A stretch of DNA of 64,000 bases, taken from the NCBI GenBank assembly GCA_943736015.1, contig OX031064.1, positions 29,015,361 through 29,079,360 on the forward strand, read 5' to 3'. The notes below the pieces were generated by a model. It was not told the origin of the DNA. It saw only the letters and a program-made list of their open reading frames with translations, and did not search any database. The stretch's first letter is position 1. Each line of letters opens with the position of its first letter. This DNA comes from Tridacna crocea. Taxonomy: Eukaryota; Mollusca; Bivalvia; Cardiida; Cardiidae. Below are positions 29,601-51,254 of this stretch, one piece after another. The translations under genes and the position numbers were made by a program.

Positions 29601-32035
29601 AAAAGGTTAACATAAGATAAAAATTTACAGACATCCAAATTGAAAGCATTAGCAGATGACAAAATTAAAGTGACTGAAAAGTTGAAATTTGTTCTGAGAG
29701 GTGTAGAAAAAATTGTGGGAAAAGGAGAAAATGCTGGTTACCAGCATTTTCTCCCTTTCCCACAATGTTTTCAACAGGCTTCTTTCACAGAGTCGTGAAA
29801 ACCTGGGATTGCTTGGAAAAGAGTTAGCTCTTTACCACACAAAAAAAAAATCTACAGACGTCCAATTTGAAAGTATTTGCACACGACAAAGTAAATATGA
29901 CTAAGACAGTCAAGTATGTATTTTCAAGGGCAAAAATCATTGTTGGCTATTTCTTCCTTTTTCACAATGTTTCCAAACGTCCTCTTTCACAAGGTCGAAG
30001 AACTTTGGGATTGTGTGGTAAAGAGTGGAAACAATGATAAATATTGCATTATGTTACTAAGGTCATCAAGCACATGACATTTTTTTGTCATGCATGAGCT
30101 TTGACCCTCAATGAAAAACACATGATTTTGATAATCCTATGGGTGAAACTTCCAAAAGAAATAGTGACAACAGGAGAAAATGCTGGCAATAACAATTTTC
30201 TCCTTTTCCCCAAATGTTTTCAAAACTATTATCTGTCAGAGTTTTTAAAACTCCGGATTACTGTGGTAAAAGTTTAGATCTCCATCAGATGAAAATGTGT
30301 TTAGACTGTTTGTTCGTGTTTAACCCATTTCCACACAATCCCTACATTTGACAATCCTGAGAAAGAAGCCTTCAGAAAACAATGTGAGAAATGGAAAAAA
30401 TGCTGGTACCCAGCATTAATTGTAGTTCAAATGACTTGAACTGTTTCTGAGACTGAAAAGTTAGAAAACATTGCAGGAAAAGGAGGAAATGCTGGTGACC
30501 AGCATCTTCTCTTTTTACCACAATATTTTCAGAAGTCTTATTTTCAAGGGTGATTAAAAATTGGGGCTTTGTAGCATGAGTCAAAGCTTAATGCCAGTTG
30601 ATTTTCTCTTCTCACAAAGAAGTTGTCCACTGCAAAACTGGAGAAACAAGAGCACCCCATGCAGATACCAATGCTGATTAGTAGTTGCTAAATGTTCAAA
30701 GTTTAACCCATTACCACACAATCCCTACTTTCGACAACCCTGAGAAAGAAACCTTTGGAAAACATTTTGGGAAAAGGAGAAAATGCTGGTAACCAGCGTT
30801 TTTCTCCTTTTCCCACAATGTTTTCTATCCTTCACAAAACAAATTTCAAATTTTCAGTCACTTTTATTTTGTCGTCTACAATTGCTTTTGATTTGGACAA
30901 ACCTAAAATATTGCTGTTTGGTAATGAGTTAACTGTTTACCAACGACAAAATTTTAGACTTGTCCAAATTGAAAGCACTTGCAGACAACAAAATAAACGT
31001 GACTCAAAAATTGAAATTTGTTTCCAACAGGGTAGAAAACATTGTGGGAAAAGGAGAAAATGCTGGTCACCAGCATTTTCTCCTTTTCCCACAATGTTTT
31101 CAGAAGGCTTCTATCTCAGGGTCGTAAAAACGAGGGATTGTTTGGTAAAGGGTTAAATGTCCAAGATTTTGCATGACATCACAGATGACACAGACAACGA
31201 CGACAGGAGGGTTATGACAATACCGTAATGATTTCTTTGAAAACAGCTTTGATAAAAATGCTAATTCCACTTACCCATATTCCAAGCATAATACTTTTCT
31301 TCCCAATGGTTTCTCTTTTAGAGCCAAAGGCTGCCCCTATTGTCTGTAAAATCACAAGAGAAGTAATTAACTTTTTACCATATGAAAAAAAAATTACCTT
31401 TGTTCAAATTGAAAGCATTTGCAGACATCAATCTAAATGTGACTCAAATGATGGAATTTGACCTGGAGAAAATGCTGGTTACCAGCATTTTCTTCTTTTC
31501 CCACAATCTTTTCAAAAGGCTTCTTTCCTAAAGGGTGTTAAAAATCGTCATTGTTTGGTAAACAGTACAACAATAGATTTGTGCAAAACAGAAAATTACA
31601 TAAAACTGAAAGTTTTATTTAAGATTATTCTGCACAGAGTGTAGGCTGATCGAAAACAACACCTTACACCAATGTCAGAAAGCCCCTTTTAGCATGTTGC
31701 AGGCTGTATGAGCTCTATTCAGTTTGTTGTCTGGAAATATTTTCAGTCTAACTCAGGATTCAGCCATTTATTGGACAAACTGAATTTCATGTATCCATAA
31801 TTATGGGGTGGACTTGCTCAAGGAAAAATGCAGCATGGAGATCTATGCAAAAAATACCATTTTGCTAGAGTATGGTCACATGTATCAATTACTGTGGTTC
31901 ATTGTCGACTCATATACTTACATTTTGGTATGGCAAATTTGAATCAAAACTTGCGTGGCAGTATCGGTTCACAAGACAGGTTTTACCCACATATGATTTT
32001 CCCAGTAAAACTATCTTTGCATCTATTCTACTCAT
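20522..32035 (-). CDS. RAB24: RAB24-like small GTPase; 7 coding exons
   Basis: Ras-superfamily GTPase of the Rab24 branch, linked in vertebrates to autophagosome and late endosome traffic. Coding exons in gene order: 32035-31922, 31343-31275, 27629-27483, 25389-25290, 23335-23285, 22619-22551, 20604-20522. They total 633 nt, 210 residues plus TGA, close to the 203 of human RAB24, and all phases agree. Seen in the protein: P-loop GKSYVGKT (12-19); effector segment ending [19 protein letters not shown], where His66 replaces the catalytic Gln of ordinary Rabs; TKKD (119-122) in place of NKxD; ETSAKTG; and a C-terminus GCSFLRCSS with two cysteines. Missing Gln and T-K-x-D are known Rab24 traits. 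Diverges from SUCLG1. Confidence 0.93.
20631..20864 (-). mobile_element. family A copy, RAB24 intron 6
   Basis: Left terminus TTTTACTC, right TTAA; begins 26 bp from the exon 7 acceptor side. Confidence 0.83.
20897..21219 (-). mobile_element. family A copy with duplicated core
   Basis: Two palindromes in one element: the segment from GATAGGGTA through the right short arm occurs at about 20994-21110 and again at 21118-21215. Confidence 0.75.
21216..21444 (+). mobile_element. family A full copy
   Basis: 229 bp; shares its left TTAA with the preceding - copy. Confidence 0.88.
21473..21625 (+). mobile_element. family A partial copy
   Basis: Short arm, decayed core; long arm absent. A stray right-terminus fragment GTGTGGTAAAGGG lies just before it. 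Confidence 0.6.
21643..21870 (-). mobile_element. family A full copy at a CTA(A) site
   Basis: Flanks are GGCTAACCC and GGGCTATGG: GGCTA, not TTAA, on both sides. Intact core. Confidence 0.83.
21871..22026 (+). mobile_element. family A partial copy
   Basis: Half core and long arm with ATCTGGTAAAAAGTTCA end. Confidence 0.6.
22055..22240 (+). mobile_element. family A copy lacking the right core side
   Basis: TTAA both ends; AAAATGCTGATAACC then runs directly into TATCAAAGCAAAATTG. Confidence 0.8.
22289..22365 (-). mobile_element. family A core fragment
   Basis: GAAAATGCTGGTTACTAGCA plus right arm; preceded by a short SINE-tail fragment at 22258-22288. Confidence 0.5.
22551..22619 (-). CDS. 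RAB24: RAB24 exon 6
   Basis: Residues 161-183, [20 protein letters not shown] then EYK: last helix of the G domain. Acceptor CTATTTTAG, donor AAAG/GTAAGT. Confidence 0.92.
22701..22920 (+). mobile_element. family A copy, RAB24 intron 5
   Basis: Left TTAA; right end decayed to TCATAACAAG. Confidence 0.82.
22921..23109 (+). mobile_element. family A copy lacking most of the core
   Basis: CTAA start, TTAA end; GGGAAAAGGTCCC replaces the palindrome; GAGTCATATTTTTT is tandemly doubled in the long arm. Confidence 0.78.
23285..23335 (-). CDS. RAB24: RAB24 exon 5
   Basis: Residues 144-160, [17 protein letters not shown], with the ETSAK guanine-binding motif. Acceptor ATTTTACAG, donor ATTG/GTAAG. 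Confidence 0.93.
23407..23624 (-). mobile_element. family A subfamily B copy
   Basis: B-type termini CCTGTCCCAAATGACAA and TTTGGGAAAGGGTTAA and B arms (GAGTTTGCAGACGACAATTT, CTGCAGACACGTAAAAACC). Core centre reduced to AAACGAGCAATTT. Confidence 0.82.
23638..23867 (-). mobile_element. family A full copy
   Basis: TTAA both ends; long arm of the GATGATTTCTGTCT variant. Confidence 0.87.
23864..24080 (+). mobile_element. family A degenerate copy
   Basis: Shares left TTAA with the previous copy; core decayed (GAAAATCCAAGTAAACATCA). Confidence 0.65.
24094..24281 (-). mobile_element. SINE, 5'-truncated, same family as 54614
   Basis: Reading on the minus strand it matches the body and GTTAAACCCCAATACAACC tail of the intact SINE at 54614-54877; the tRNA head is missing. 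Confidence 0.75.
24301..24359. repeat. family D palindrome remnant
   Basis: AGAGATCAAGATTAGATTGCA faces TGGTCTGATCTTTGATCT. Confidence 0.5.
24529..24723 (+). mobile_element. family A copy, shortened long arm
   Basis: Core good (GCTGGTCACCAGC); TIR TTTACCACATAATTTC and TTTGGTAAGGAGTAAA. Confidence 0.7.
24829..25276 (+). mobile_element. family A host copy split by another family A copy
   Basis: Short arm, core and long arm to CGTCTGCAAA, then a complete - copy (25005-25234), then the same arm resumes at ATCTGGACAAGGCTAAAAT and ends TTAA at 25273. Its end is 13 bp from the RAB24 exon 4 donor. Confidence 0.8.
25005..25234 (-). mobile_element. family A copy nested in a family A copy
   Basis: TTAA both ends, core with GTTGGAAAAGG stem; inserted in the host long arm. 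Confidence 0.83.
25290..25389 (-). CDS. RAB24: RAB24 exon 4
   Basis: Residues 111-143, [22 protein letters not shown]-x-D replaces N-K-x-D as in vertebrate Rab24. Donor GAAG/GTATAG. A family A copy ends only 13 bp from the donor. Confidence 0.93.
25428..25523 (-). mobile_element. family A half copy
   Basis: Right core side and short arm to TTAA at 25520; left half absent. 38 bp from the exon 4 acceptor. Confidence 0.65.
25541..25648 (+). mobile_element. family A half copy
   Basis: Right core side and long arm only. Confidence 0.65.
25648..25876 (+). mobile_element. family A full copy
   Basis: 229 bp, TTAA both ends, perfect core; TTTGAGCCACA long-arm variant. Confidence 0.88.
25984..26206 (-). 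mobile_element. family A copy
   Basis: Both TTAA sites lost; stem has AACATCAAGGGAAAAGG. Confidence 0.75.
26354..26823. mobile_element. 470-bp foldback element in RAB24 intron 3
   Basis: About 65-bp inverted ends: TATATATGTCATAGACCAGA ... and the complement of ...TTTGGACTACGACATATATA. Each end holds its own palindrome AGGCAGATCCGGAATCTGCC(T). Interior AT-rich, no recognised protein. Confidence 0.75.
26880..27010 (+). repeat. family D element, copy 1 of a local duplication
   Basis: Core palindrome GATCATAGATCAGACTGCAC / GTGCAGTCTGATCTTTGATC; preceded by ACAATGCTCAGATTGCT also found at 27280. Confidence 0.7.
27197..27259 (-). repeat. duplicated end of RAB24 exon 3 with decoy splice donor
   Basis: Matches 27428-27497 (TTTTGGGTTCATTTA...ACATACTGGTTCTGTGGCTT). 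On the minus strand it contains AAGCCACAGAACCA/GTATGT, a copy of the exon 3 end and donor at 27244-27245. Confidence 0.7.
27259..27390 (+). repeat. family D element, copy 2 of the duplication
   Basis: Same layout as 26880-27010, 380 bp further on; palindrome partly decayed (ATCTTGTATACTCTGATC). Confidence 0.65.
27483..27629 (-). CDS. RAB24: RAB24 exon 3 (switch II)
   Basis: Residues 62-110: [39 protein letters not shown]. His66 occupies the catalytic Gln position. Donor CCA/GTATGT at 27481-27482. The exon's last 13 or so bases and its donor are duplicated in the next intron at 27244-27258. Confidence 0.94.
27694..27893 (+). mobile_element. family A copy
   Basis: Left TTAA; right terminus lost. 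Stem imperfect (GGTGGTAAGCAGC). Confidence 0.72.
27898..28062 (+). mobile_element. family A partial copy
   Basis: Left terminus and much of the left stem missing; ends TTAA shared with the next copy. Confidence 0.65.
28059..28286 (+). mobile_element. family A full copy
   Basis: TTAA both ends, core GCTGGTCACCAGC. Confidence 0.87.
28535..28761 (+). mobile_element. family A full copy
   Basis: ATAA start, TTAA end; stem lost TGTG on the left side. Preceded by TTAACCCTTTACGTGCC, a family D left end. Confidence 0.82.
28758..28925 (+). mobile_element. family D element
   Basis: Begins at the TTAA of the previous copy: TTAACCCTTTCAGTGCCAC. Palindrome AGATCAGACTGCATAAATGT GCAGTCTGATCT inside. Confidence 0.65.
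28937..29169 (-). mobile_element. family A copy
   Basis: TCAA start, TTAA end; right stem lost CACAA. Confidence 0.82.
29389..29610 (+). mobile_element. family A copy
   Basis: TTAA both ends; right stem shortened (GCATTTCCCCATAATG). Confidence 0.83.
29613..29828 (-). mobile_element. family A copy without left terminus
   Basis: Intact core; ends GAGTTAG shared with the next copy. Confidence 0.8.
29825..30027 (-). mobile_element. family A copy lacking the core centre
   Basis: AAAATCATTGTTGGCTATTTCTTCC: most of the palindrome deleted. Confidence 0.68.
30160..30276 (-). mobile_element. family A partial, degenerate
   Basis: Core GAGAAAATGCTGGCAATAAC and right arm only. Confidence 0.5.
30320..30570. 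mobile_element. family A head-to-head chimera
   Basis: A + left half (TTAA at 30320 to GCTGGTACCCAGC) is joined to a - core and right short arm (30460-30570). Two palindromes, two short arms, no complete long arm. Confidence 0.65.
30703..30932 (+). mobile_element. family A full copy
   Basis: TTAA both ends, strong core. Confidence 0.88.
30929..31156 (-). mobile_element. family A full copy
   Basis: Shares left TTAA with the previous + copy; core centre GGTCACC. Confidence 0.88.
31275..31343 (-). CDS. RAB24: RAB24 exon 2
   Basis: Residues 39-61, [20 protein letters not shown] then GIW; matches the Rab24 switch I and strand 3 region. Acceptor GATTTTACAG, donor TGG/GTAAGT. Confidence 0.93.
31367..31565 (-). 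mobile_element. family A copy, RAB24 intron 1
   Basis: Left TTAA; left stem lost AACATTGTGGGAAA. Starts 23 bp from the exon 2 acceptor boundary. Confidence 0.78.
31573..31650. mobile_element. fragment of GCAGGCTAAT-type element
   Basis: Only the right half is recognisable: AAATTACATAAAACTGAAAG, then GATTATTCTGCACAGAG and GGCTGATC. In RAB24 intron 1. Confidence 0.45.
31922..32035 (-). CDS. RAB24: RAB24 exon 1 (start, P-loop)
   Basis: [19 protein letters not shown]... with GxxxxGKT at residues 12-19, ending PYQN. Start context CAACATGAG; donor AAT/GTAAGT. A possible untranslated-exon acceptor (TTTTTTTATAG) lies at 32098-32099, 63 bp upstream of the ATG. Confidence 0.93.
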
Positions 32036-32129
32036 GTTGAATCAGCTTGGTGACTTCTTTCATTTAGTATACCACATCATGTTTACAAATGACATCTCTA
32101 TAAAAAAATTATCAAAATACATATAATAC

Positions 32130-32773
32130 CAGTGTTGTGCCTAGGCCAAAATTTTTGCGGACACAGATGTCACGCTACCTTAATTTCAAGGGGACACTAG
32201 AAAAATCTAGGGGACACTTTTCATACTTGCAGTCTTCCATCCGACTCTTGTAACCACGGAAATTTTATGAGCCAATTTTTCTGAAATTTTCTGTCCTTTT
32301 TCTTACTTGTCCCGGAGGTCCAAGAAGCCGATGGTTCTGTATCTGCCCTGATAGATGTTGACTGGTCACCGTCAGGATCAGATGACAGAACTGATTTGGG
32401 GTTTTCATTTTCAACAGTCCTCTGCAATTCAATTTCGTCTGCAACTTTTCTATTTATAACATTTCCCGACATAAAGTCGGTCAACCGCATCTGGCATTTC
32501 GTCATATGGTTTTATTGACAACAGTAAGACTGCTTTAAATATCGGATATCCCTAAGTGACTTATCTCAGTAAATTCCGCAGTCACTGTCTATGTTGTGCA
32601 GGTGCCCATTGTAATTAACGCAATGTATGTAAATACGGAAATGGACTCCAGATAAGGAAAATTTGTCGGATTTTCATGAGCGCGCCCGAAATCCAGCAAT
32701 GGCTTCAATTGTAAGGGATATTGTTAAAAAAATTGCGGGAATCCCGCAATCCCACGGCCTAGGCACAATACTG
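32130..32773 (-). mobile_element. hAT-like transposon remnant carrying a transposase first exon
   Basis: Ends are 18-bp inverted repeats, CAGTGTTGTGCCTAGGCC and its complement with one mismatch. TAATAC flanks both sides (32124-32129 and 32774-32779), a shortened target duplication. Inside, 32505-32231 (-) is open from an ATG: MTKCQMRLTDFMSGNVINRK ... KKKDRKFQKNWLIKFPWLQE, ending at donor CAA/GTATGA. The FQ.xWL..FPWL block recalls zinc-finger-862-like or DUF4371 hAT-derived proteins. The body of the transposase is missing, so this is an internal-deletion derivative. Confidence 0.7.
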
Positions 32774-32795
32774 TAATACTGTTGATATATGTTGT

Positions 32796-32962
32796 TTAAC
32801 TCTTTACCACACCATCCCGACTTTTAAAAACCCTGAGAAAGAAGCTTTTGAAAACACTGTGGGAAAAGCGAGAAAATGCTGGTAACCAGCATTTTCTCCT
32901 TTTCCCACAGTGTTTTCTACCCTTCCCAAAAAATTCAGTTTCAAATTTATTTTGTTGTCTGC
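32796..32962 (+). mobile_element. family A copy, long arm truncated
   Basis: TTAA at 32796, 22 bp after the hAT-like remnant; stops after TTTGTTGTCTGC. Confidence 0.78.
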
Positions 32963-33613
32963 TAGTGCCGGATGGGTACCGGTGCGGGATAGGGTTAATG
33001 ATGTGTTTAAGCTTTTACCATACAGGCCCAGCCATCATGGAAGTATTAGTGGTAAGAGAGGTATCCAGGTATCAATCCTCAAAAAAGAAGATACAACCAG
33101 CACTTCCCCCCCAGTACACTATTGACTGAGCTACAGGGGTTTGAATGTGCAGCAGTATTGGAATCAAAACTAATAAAAACATGGAAACATCCCACCACAG
33201 TCAACATTAAGTTTTTCTCTATGAAACACAACAAAATAGATCTATTTCCACTTCCCTCTTATTTATTTTTGTTGGAATATATCATGAGAAAGTCTACCTA
33301 CTGTTGCCAACAAATAAAAATTGGGTATTCAGAAAATATTTCTAAAATCATATTTATATCAATGGGTGAAAGTATGCGAGTACGAATCCACCTAATACTG
33401 TCATTCCTTTTCCTGTCTGTACAACAGCAATGCTGCCTGTAAATGCAAGGTTTTCAGTTGGTTATAAAACTAATCAAATAGTAATCTTTAAACTGTCTCA
33501 TTCTTTCATTTAGTTTTTGCAAAAACAAAATAAATAGAATACACCACCTTATTTTCGTTTCCAGAGCGCACGAGTTCTCGACAGAGTAGTCTCCCTTGTG
33601 ACCTTCTTTCAAG

Positions 33614-46932
<13,319 letters not shown>

Positions 46933-47128
46933 ACTACAGAATTATGTTGATATTAATGTTGACAAAGACTTAGTTGGGTATTTTAATTATGATTTCCTGT
47001 ATTGTTGCGTTATTCTAGAAATTGAAGAATTAATCTATTATACATGTACTTTATCCAGGCTATTTAAAAAGATTATTAATACATGTATATCAGTAGTTAA
47101 AAAATTGAAAGATTGATGAAATAGGGGT

Positions 47129-47347
47129 AATAAACCCTTTGAATGCTAAGGGCGACTCAATGACCTTTTGCGGACAGTGTAGATCAAGATCAGACTGCAC
47201 AGAACGTGCAGTCTGATCTTGGATCTACACTGTGCGATGAGAAGATATCTTTCTCCCAAAGGAACCTGCCTGTCAAAAAAGCAAAATTTGAGTTTTCACT
47301 GTCGGTTTGAAATTTCGATGTTAGTATTACAGCATTTTACGGGTTAA
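47129..47347 (+). mobile_element. family D full element, 219 bp
   Basis: ATAACCC-like start (ATAAACCCTTTGAATGCT) and TTAA end with TACGGGTTAA; termini share CCC..T..AATGCT inverted. Palindrome 47175-47232: CAGTGTAGATCAAGATCAGA ... Another TTAA-type family. Confidence 0.72.
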
Positions 47348-47424
47348 ATGGAATTGATGTTTTCTCTCTGTAAGATTAAGACTTATTTGGATGTAGTGAA
47401 AATGGCCCTAGTTGCATTTGTAGA

Positions 47425-47465
47425 CAGTGTGCAGTTTGATGTATGATCTGCACTGTCCAACACTG
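47425..47465. repeat. family D remnant
   Basis: GACAGTGTGCAGTTTGATG and GATCTGCACTGTCC. Confidence 0.4.
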
Positions 47466-47654
47466 TCTAATACATTGTTACATGGTCTCAATAAAACAGC
47501 ACGGAAATAGCAAAAGTTTGGGAGTTTTTCATACTGGAAGGTCCATTTTTCTTAATCCATAACATGTGATATAACTGAAATATAGCATTCAAGTCAATAG
47601 TATAACTCCTTATGTTGTTATTTCAAAGTTATTTTGAGGGAAAAAATACCTACC

Positions 47655-47785
47655 TATGAGACAGTGTAGATCCAAGATCAGACCGCATGTTCTGTAGCAT
47701 CCAGATTGTCTCATTTAACACCTGATTGTCGGGATCAAAGATCAGACTTCACATTACATGCACTCTCATTGTGATCTACCAGGTC
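47655..47785. repeat. two family D remnants in tandem
   Basis: AGACAGTGTAGATCCAAGAT at 47659 and GGGATCAAAGATCAGACTTC at 47731. Confidence 0.5.
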
Positions 47786-47850
47786 TTTGCTTACTGCATT
47801 ATGAAACTGCAGGAAGGGAATAACTGAGCCATGCTCTGGCAGAAGGGGGT

Positions 47851-48079
47851 TTAACCCTTTCCCAAACGACAAACTTTTGGACTAGACCAAATTGAAAGCG
47901 TTTGCAGACGACAATTCAACTCTTGATGAAAAGATGATTTCTGTCTATGATAGGGTAGAAAACATTGTGGGTAAAGGAGAAAATGCTGGTTACCAGCATT
48001 TTCTCCTTTTCCCATGATGTTTTTAAAAGGCTACTATTCCAGACCCGTAAAAACCAGGGATTGTTTGGGAAAGGATTAA
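47851..48079 (-). mobile_element. family A copy with B-type termini and A-type core
   Basis: CCCTTTCCCAAACGAC and GTTTGGGAAAGG termini combined with GCTGGTTACCAGC centre. Confidence 0.85.
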
Positions 48080-48276
48080 TGCATTTCTGTGCTGCATTTC
48101 ACTGATCAAGTCATGACATATTTCTGGATCCAACCATTTTGTTGTAGAATAGGCTGAATCCAAAGGTAGAATGGTCCTTTAACATGTAGAAAATTTACAT
48201 GTAGTAAAAGGTTTCGACCACGCTTAGCTTGTGCATACTGCACAGGGTGACATGGCCAATATATTTTTCAGATGCA

Positions 48277-48507
48277 TTAACTCATTACCAAACGATAAAA
48301 TTTTAGGCTGGTCCAATTTGAAAGCATTTGCAGACTATATAATAAAAGTGACTGAAAATTTGAAATTTGTTTTGTGAAGGGTAGAAAGCATTGTGGAAAA
48401 AGGAGAAAATGCTGGTTACCAGCATTTTCTCCTTTTCCCACAATGTTTTCTAAAGGCTTTTTTCTCAGAGTCATCAAAAGTAGGGATTGTGTTGTAATGG
48501 GTTTTAA
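48277..48507 (-). mobile_element. family A full copy
   Basis: TTAA both ends, good core. Confidence 0.87.
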
Positions 48508-48564
48508 ACCCCCTTTTCATCACTAATGATGTGCATTTCAAAATTTGTGTGAAACATGAGCATA

Positions 48565-48783
48565 TTATCTCTTTGCCACACAGTCCGAACTTTCAACGAC
48601 CCTGAGGAAGAAGTCTTTGAAAACAGAGTGGGAAATGGAGAACCAGCGTTTTCTCCTTTTTTGTACAATGTTTTCTGCTCTATCAATGAAAAGTTGTGTC
48701 ATTTTTACCTCCATCAATTTGTCAACCCGCAATTGTTTTTAATTTGGACAAGTCCAAAATTTCATCATTTTGTAATGAGTTAA
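48565..48783 (+). mobile_element. family A copy, shortened left stem
   Basis: GGGAAATGGAGAACCAGCG; right TTAA. Confidence 0.75.
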
Positions 48784-48867
48784 GAGAAATTGCTAGAGGA
48801 CATGTGTTGAAATTTTGCTGTGCTATTTGTGAAAAATAAATAGCGAAATATTACAGAAAATCAATTA

Positions 48868-49000
48868 TTTGTCACAGGAGTAAATGTAAATTGTCTTTTC
48901 TGTACAAAATTATGTTGCAAAATATCCAAGGTTATATTTGACTGGCAGTGATAATGAACTAGCAATATTCTGTCTCTTTACATTTACTCCTGTGACAATA
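48868..49000. mobile_element. 133-bp inverted-repeat element
   Basis: TTTGTCACAGGAGTAAATGT AAA faces TTTACATTTACTCCTGTGAC AATA: about 23-bp ends, 85-bp interior. Confidence 0.65.
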
Positions 49001-49003
49001 TCA

Positions 49004-49227
49004 TTAACAATTTCCCAAGCAACAAATATTTGGACTTTCATACTCTTAAGATCCTCAGACAATCAATTCAAAATTGTTACAAATGAATTCAAGATCTGTT
49101 ATATGGTATAAAACATTGCGAGAAAAGGAGAGAATGCTGGTTACCTGTATTTTCTCCTTTTCCGCAATGTTTTCTAATGCCTTCTATACAAGGGTCATGA
49201 AAACAGGATTGTTTGGTAAAGGGTCAA
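49004..49227 (-). mobile_element. family A diverged copy
   Basis: TTAA start, TCAA end; long arm altered. Confidence 0.75.
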
Positions 49228-49384
49228 CCTCTGGGCTGCTATGCCTGACACAGTTGGCTCTTGTGGATATTCTAGCTTGAGATTACACAGCACAGAATAT
49301 ACAATTTATCTTGTATCATTTGGCTGTCTGATACTGTAAGATTTTGTTGGAGAAAAGAACTACTAAATAGCTGGAAATTTTCAT

Positions 49385-49608
49385 TTAACTCTTCGCCATC
49401 TAATCCCGAGTTTTGACTGATCCTCAAGAAGAGTGGTTTTGAAAACATTATGGGTAAAAAAGAAAATGCTGGTAACCAGCATTTTCCCCTTTTCCCATAA
49501 TGTTTTCTACCCTATCACAGAACTACAGCTTTTTTTGTTCACTTTTTGACATTGTTGCGATTTCTCTCAATTTTTACTGGTTGATAATCTGATGTTTAGG
49601 AGTGTTAA
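49385..49608 (+). mobile_element. family A diverged copy
   Basis: TTAA both ends; core good, long arm decayed. Confidence 0.78.
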
Positions 49609-49761
49609 TCTATGTAGCTGTTTTGGGGTTAAAACTCACAATGTTTTATCAAGAAACTTCCACAAAAATTAAGGTGATAGATTATCTTGCCTTGTTTTCT
49701 ACACAAATGTCATGTAATGCTATCCCGGTTTGACGAGTATCTTAGTTTATTGAAGGATTCA

Positions 49762-49982
49762 TTAGCCCTTTCCCAAACAAGCCCTGGTTTTTACATGTCT
49801 GCAGTAAAAGTCTTTTGAAAAAACTGAGGGAAAAGGAGAAATTGCGAGCAATTTCTCCTTTTCCCACAGTGTTTTCTTCCCATTTTGAGAACTTTCCACC
49901 ATTTTCTCCAAATCTAAAATTTTCGTCTGCAAACTCTTTCAGTTTGGAAGGGTCCAACATTTATCATGTGGGAAAGGGTTAA
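49762..49982 (+). mobile_element. family A subfamily B copy
   Basis: TTAG start, TTAA end; centre reduced to AAATTGCGAGCAATTT; B arms throughout. Confidence 0.83.
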
Positions 49983-50455
49983 ATGTTGCAATGAATATAC
50001 AGAATTCGACTTCTCAGGTTTTTTTTGCTCTTCTAGAAATACGGTACGAGAACCCATTTTTGTGATATATCAAAATAAAAGAACTTGTACATAAAACCAT
50101 AAGACTAAGGTTTGCTTATTTCATTTGCATCCTTTTTATATGTCCGAAGAATCACATTATATATAGCCCTGGTCATCCGTCTATCAGCAATTTCTTGTGC
50201 GTTCAACTCCTACAGCTCTCATTGAAAAAATTTCAAACTTACCACAATGAATCTCTATGTTGTATGGTTGTGCATGTGACTTGAAAATTGGATAACTGCA
50301 GGTGTCCATTATTTTAACCCATTTCAGTGACAAGCCCCTTTGAGCATATATGTGCCACTTTGCAAAGCACTTGTTCCTTCTTATGAAGGATAGGAAGTAT
50401 GAGGAGTAGGATTTGTGCTCAGTGGGAAAGAAATTGAGTCTTGTGAAAAGGGTGT
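49983..50455. other. nothing recognised
   Basis: No exon or repeat family recognised; AATAAA at 50075. Confidence 0.35.
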
Positions 50456-50681
50456 TTAACCCTTTCCCAAACGACAAAATTTTAGACTGGTCCAAATTGA
50501 AAGCACTTGCATACGACAAAATAAATGTAACTCAAAAATTGAAATTTGTTTCCAGCATGGTAGAAAACATTGTGGGAAAAGGAGAAAATGCTGGTTACCA
50601 GCATTTTCTCTTTTTCCCACAATATTTTCTAAAGGCTTTTTTCCCAGGGTCATAAAAACCAGGGTTTTGGTAAAGAGTTAA
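50456..50681 (-). mobile_element. family A copy, mixed termini
   Basis: Left terminus B-like (CCCTTTCCCAAACGAC), right A-like (GGTAAAGAGTTAA); core A. Confidence 0.85.
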
Positions 50682-50895
50682 TGAATCTGCTGAAAGTATT
50701 ATCCAAGCCAGCCTGCACAAATCTGCATTAGGCCGACCTGGGTGGAAATTTTTTTCTTACGGTCATTTTCCTACATAAGGACTAGTCAACTTGGTAATTT
50801 ATTACGCTGTTTGACAAAATGGATTTCATGAACTGATAATTATGTGATGAATTGGTATAATGCAGGCATACAAGAATCCATCTTAGAAGTTCATG

Positions 50896-51170
50896 CTGAG
50901 CCCTGGTAGATGAGTCGGATGGGTACAAGACTTGAAAGAGGAGTCGTTGGTTCCATCCCAGGCTTGGCCAACTTCTCTCTGAGGAATGATGATAGACATT
51001 GCTACAGGATTAATTTCTCTCTCATCACTGACCAATGATTTGACAGTGGATAAGTGTCTTAGAAAGAACATTGTTCTGAGTGCTGGTAAAAGAAACTTCA
51101 GGAAAGCACATATAGATGTATTGGCTGCTGCGAAATAACTGAAATAATGTTGAAAATGTCATTAAACACC
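50896..51170 (+). mobile_element. tRNA-headed SINE
   Basis: Head GAGCCCTGGTAGATGAGTCG with B box GTTGGTTCCATCCCAGG; body GATGATAGACATTGCTACAG; tail GCGAAATAACTGAAATAATG. Confidence 0.7.
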
Positions 51171-51254
51171 TTACAATCAACCTAAAACTCCTCATAAGCA
51201 CTATGTGTTCAAGCTATTAAACCCTGGGTTATACTTTCACAGTGACCTGAGAGC

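Larger units (their letters stand above)
32098..33613. promoter_or_regulatory. divergent intergenic region between RAB24 and SUCLG1
   Basis: The two start codons point away from each other, so both promoters should lie here. It holds a hAT-like remnant (32130-32773) and a truncated family A copy (32796-32962). The remaining 33000-33560 shows no feature I recognise. A G+C-richer patch with CGCACGAG and CTCGACAG at 33563-33583, just before the SUCLG1 ATG, may be its core promoter or leader. Confidence 0.4.
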
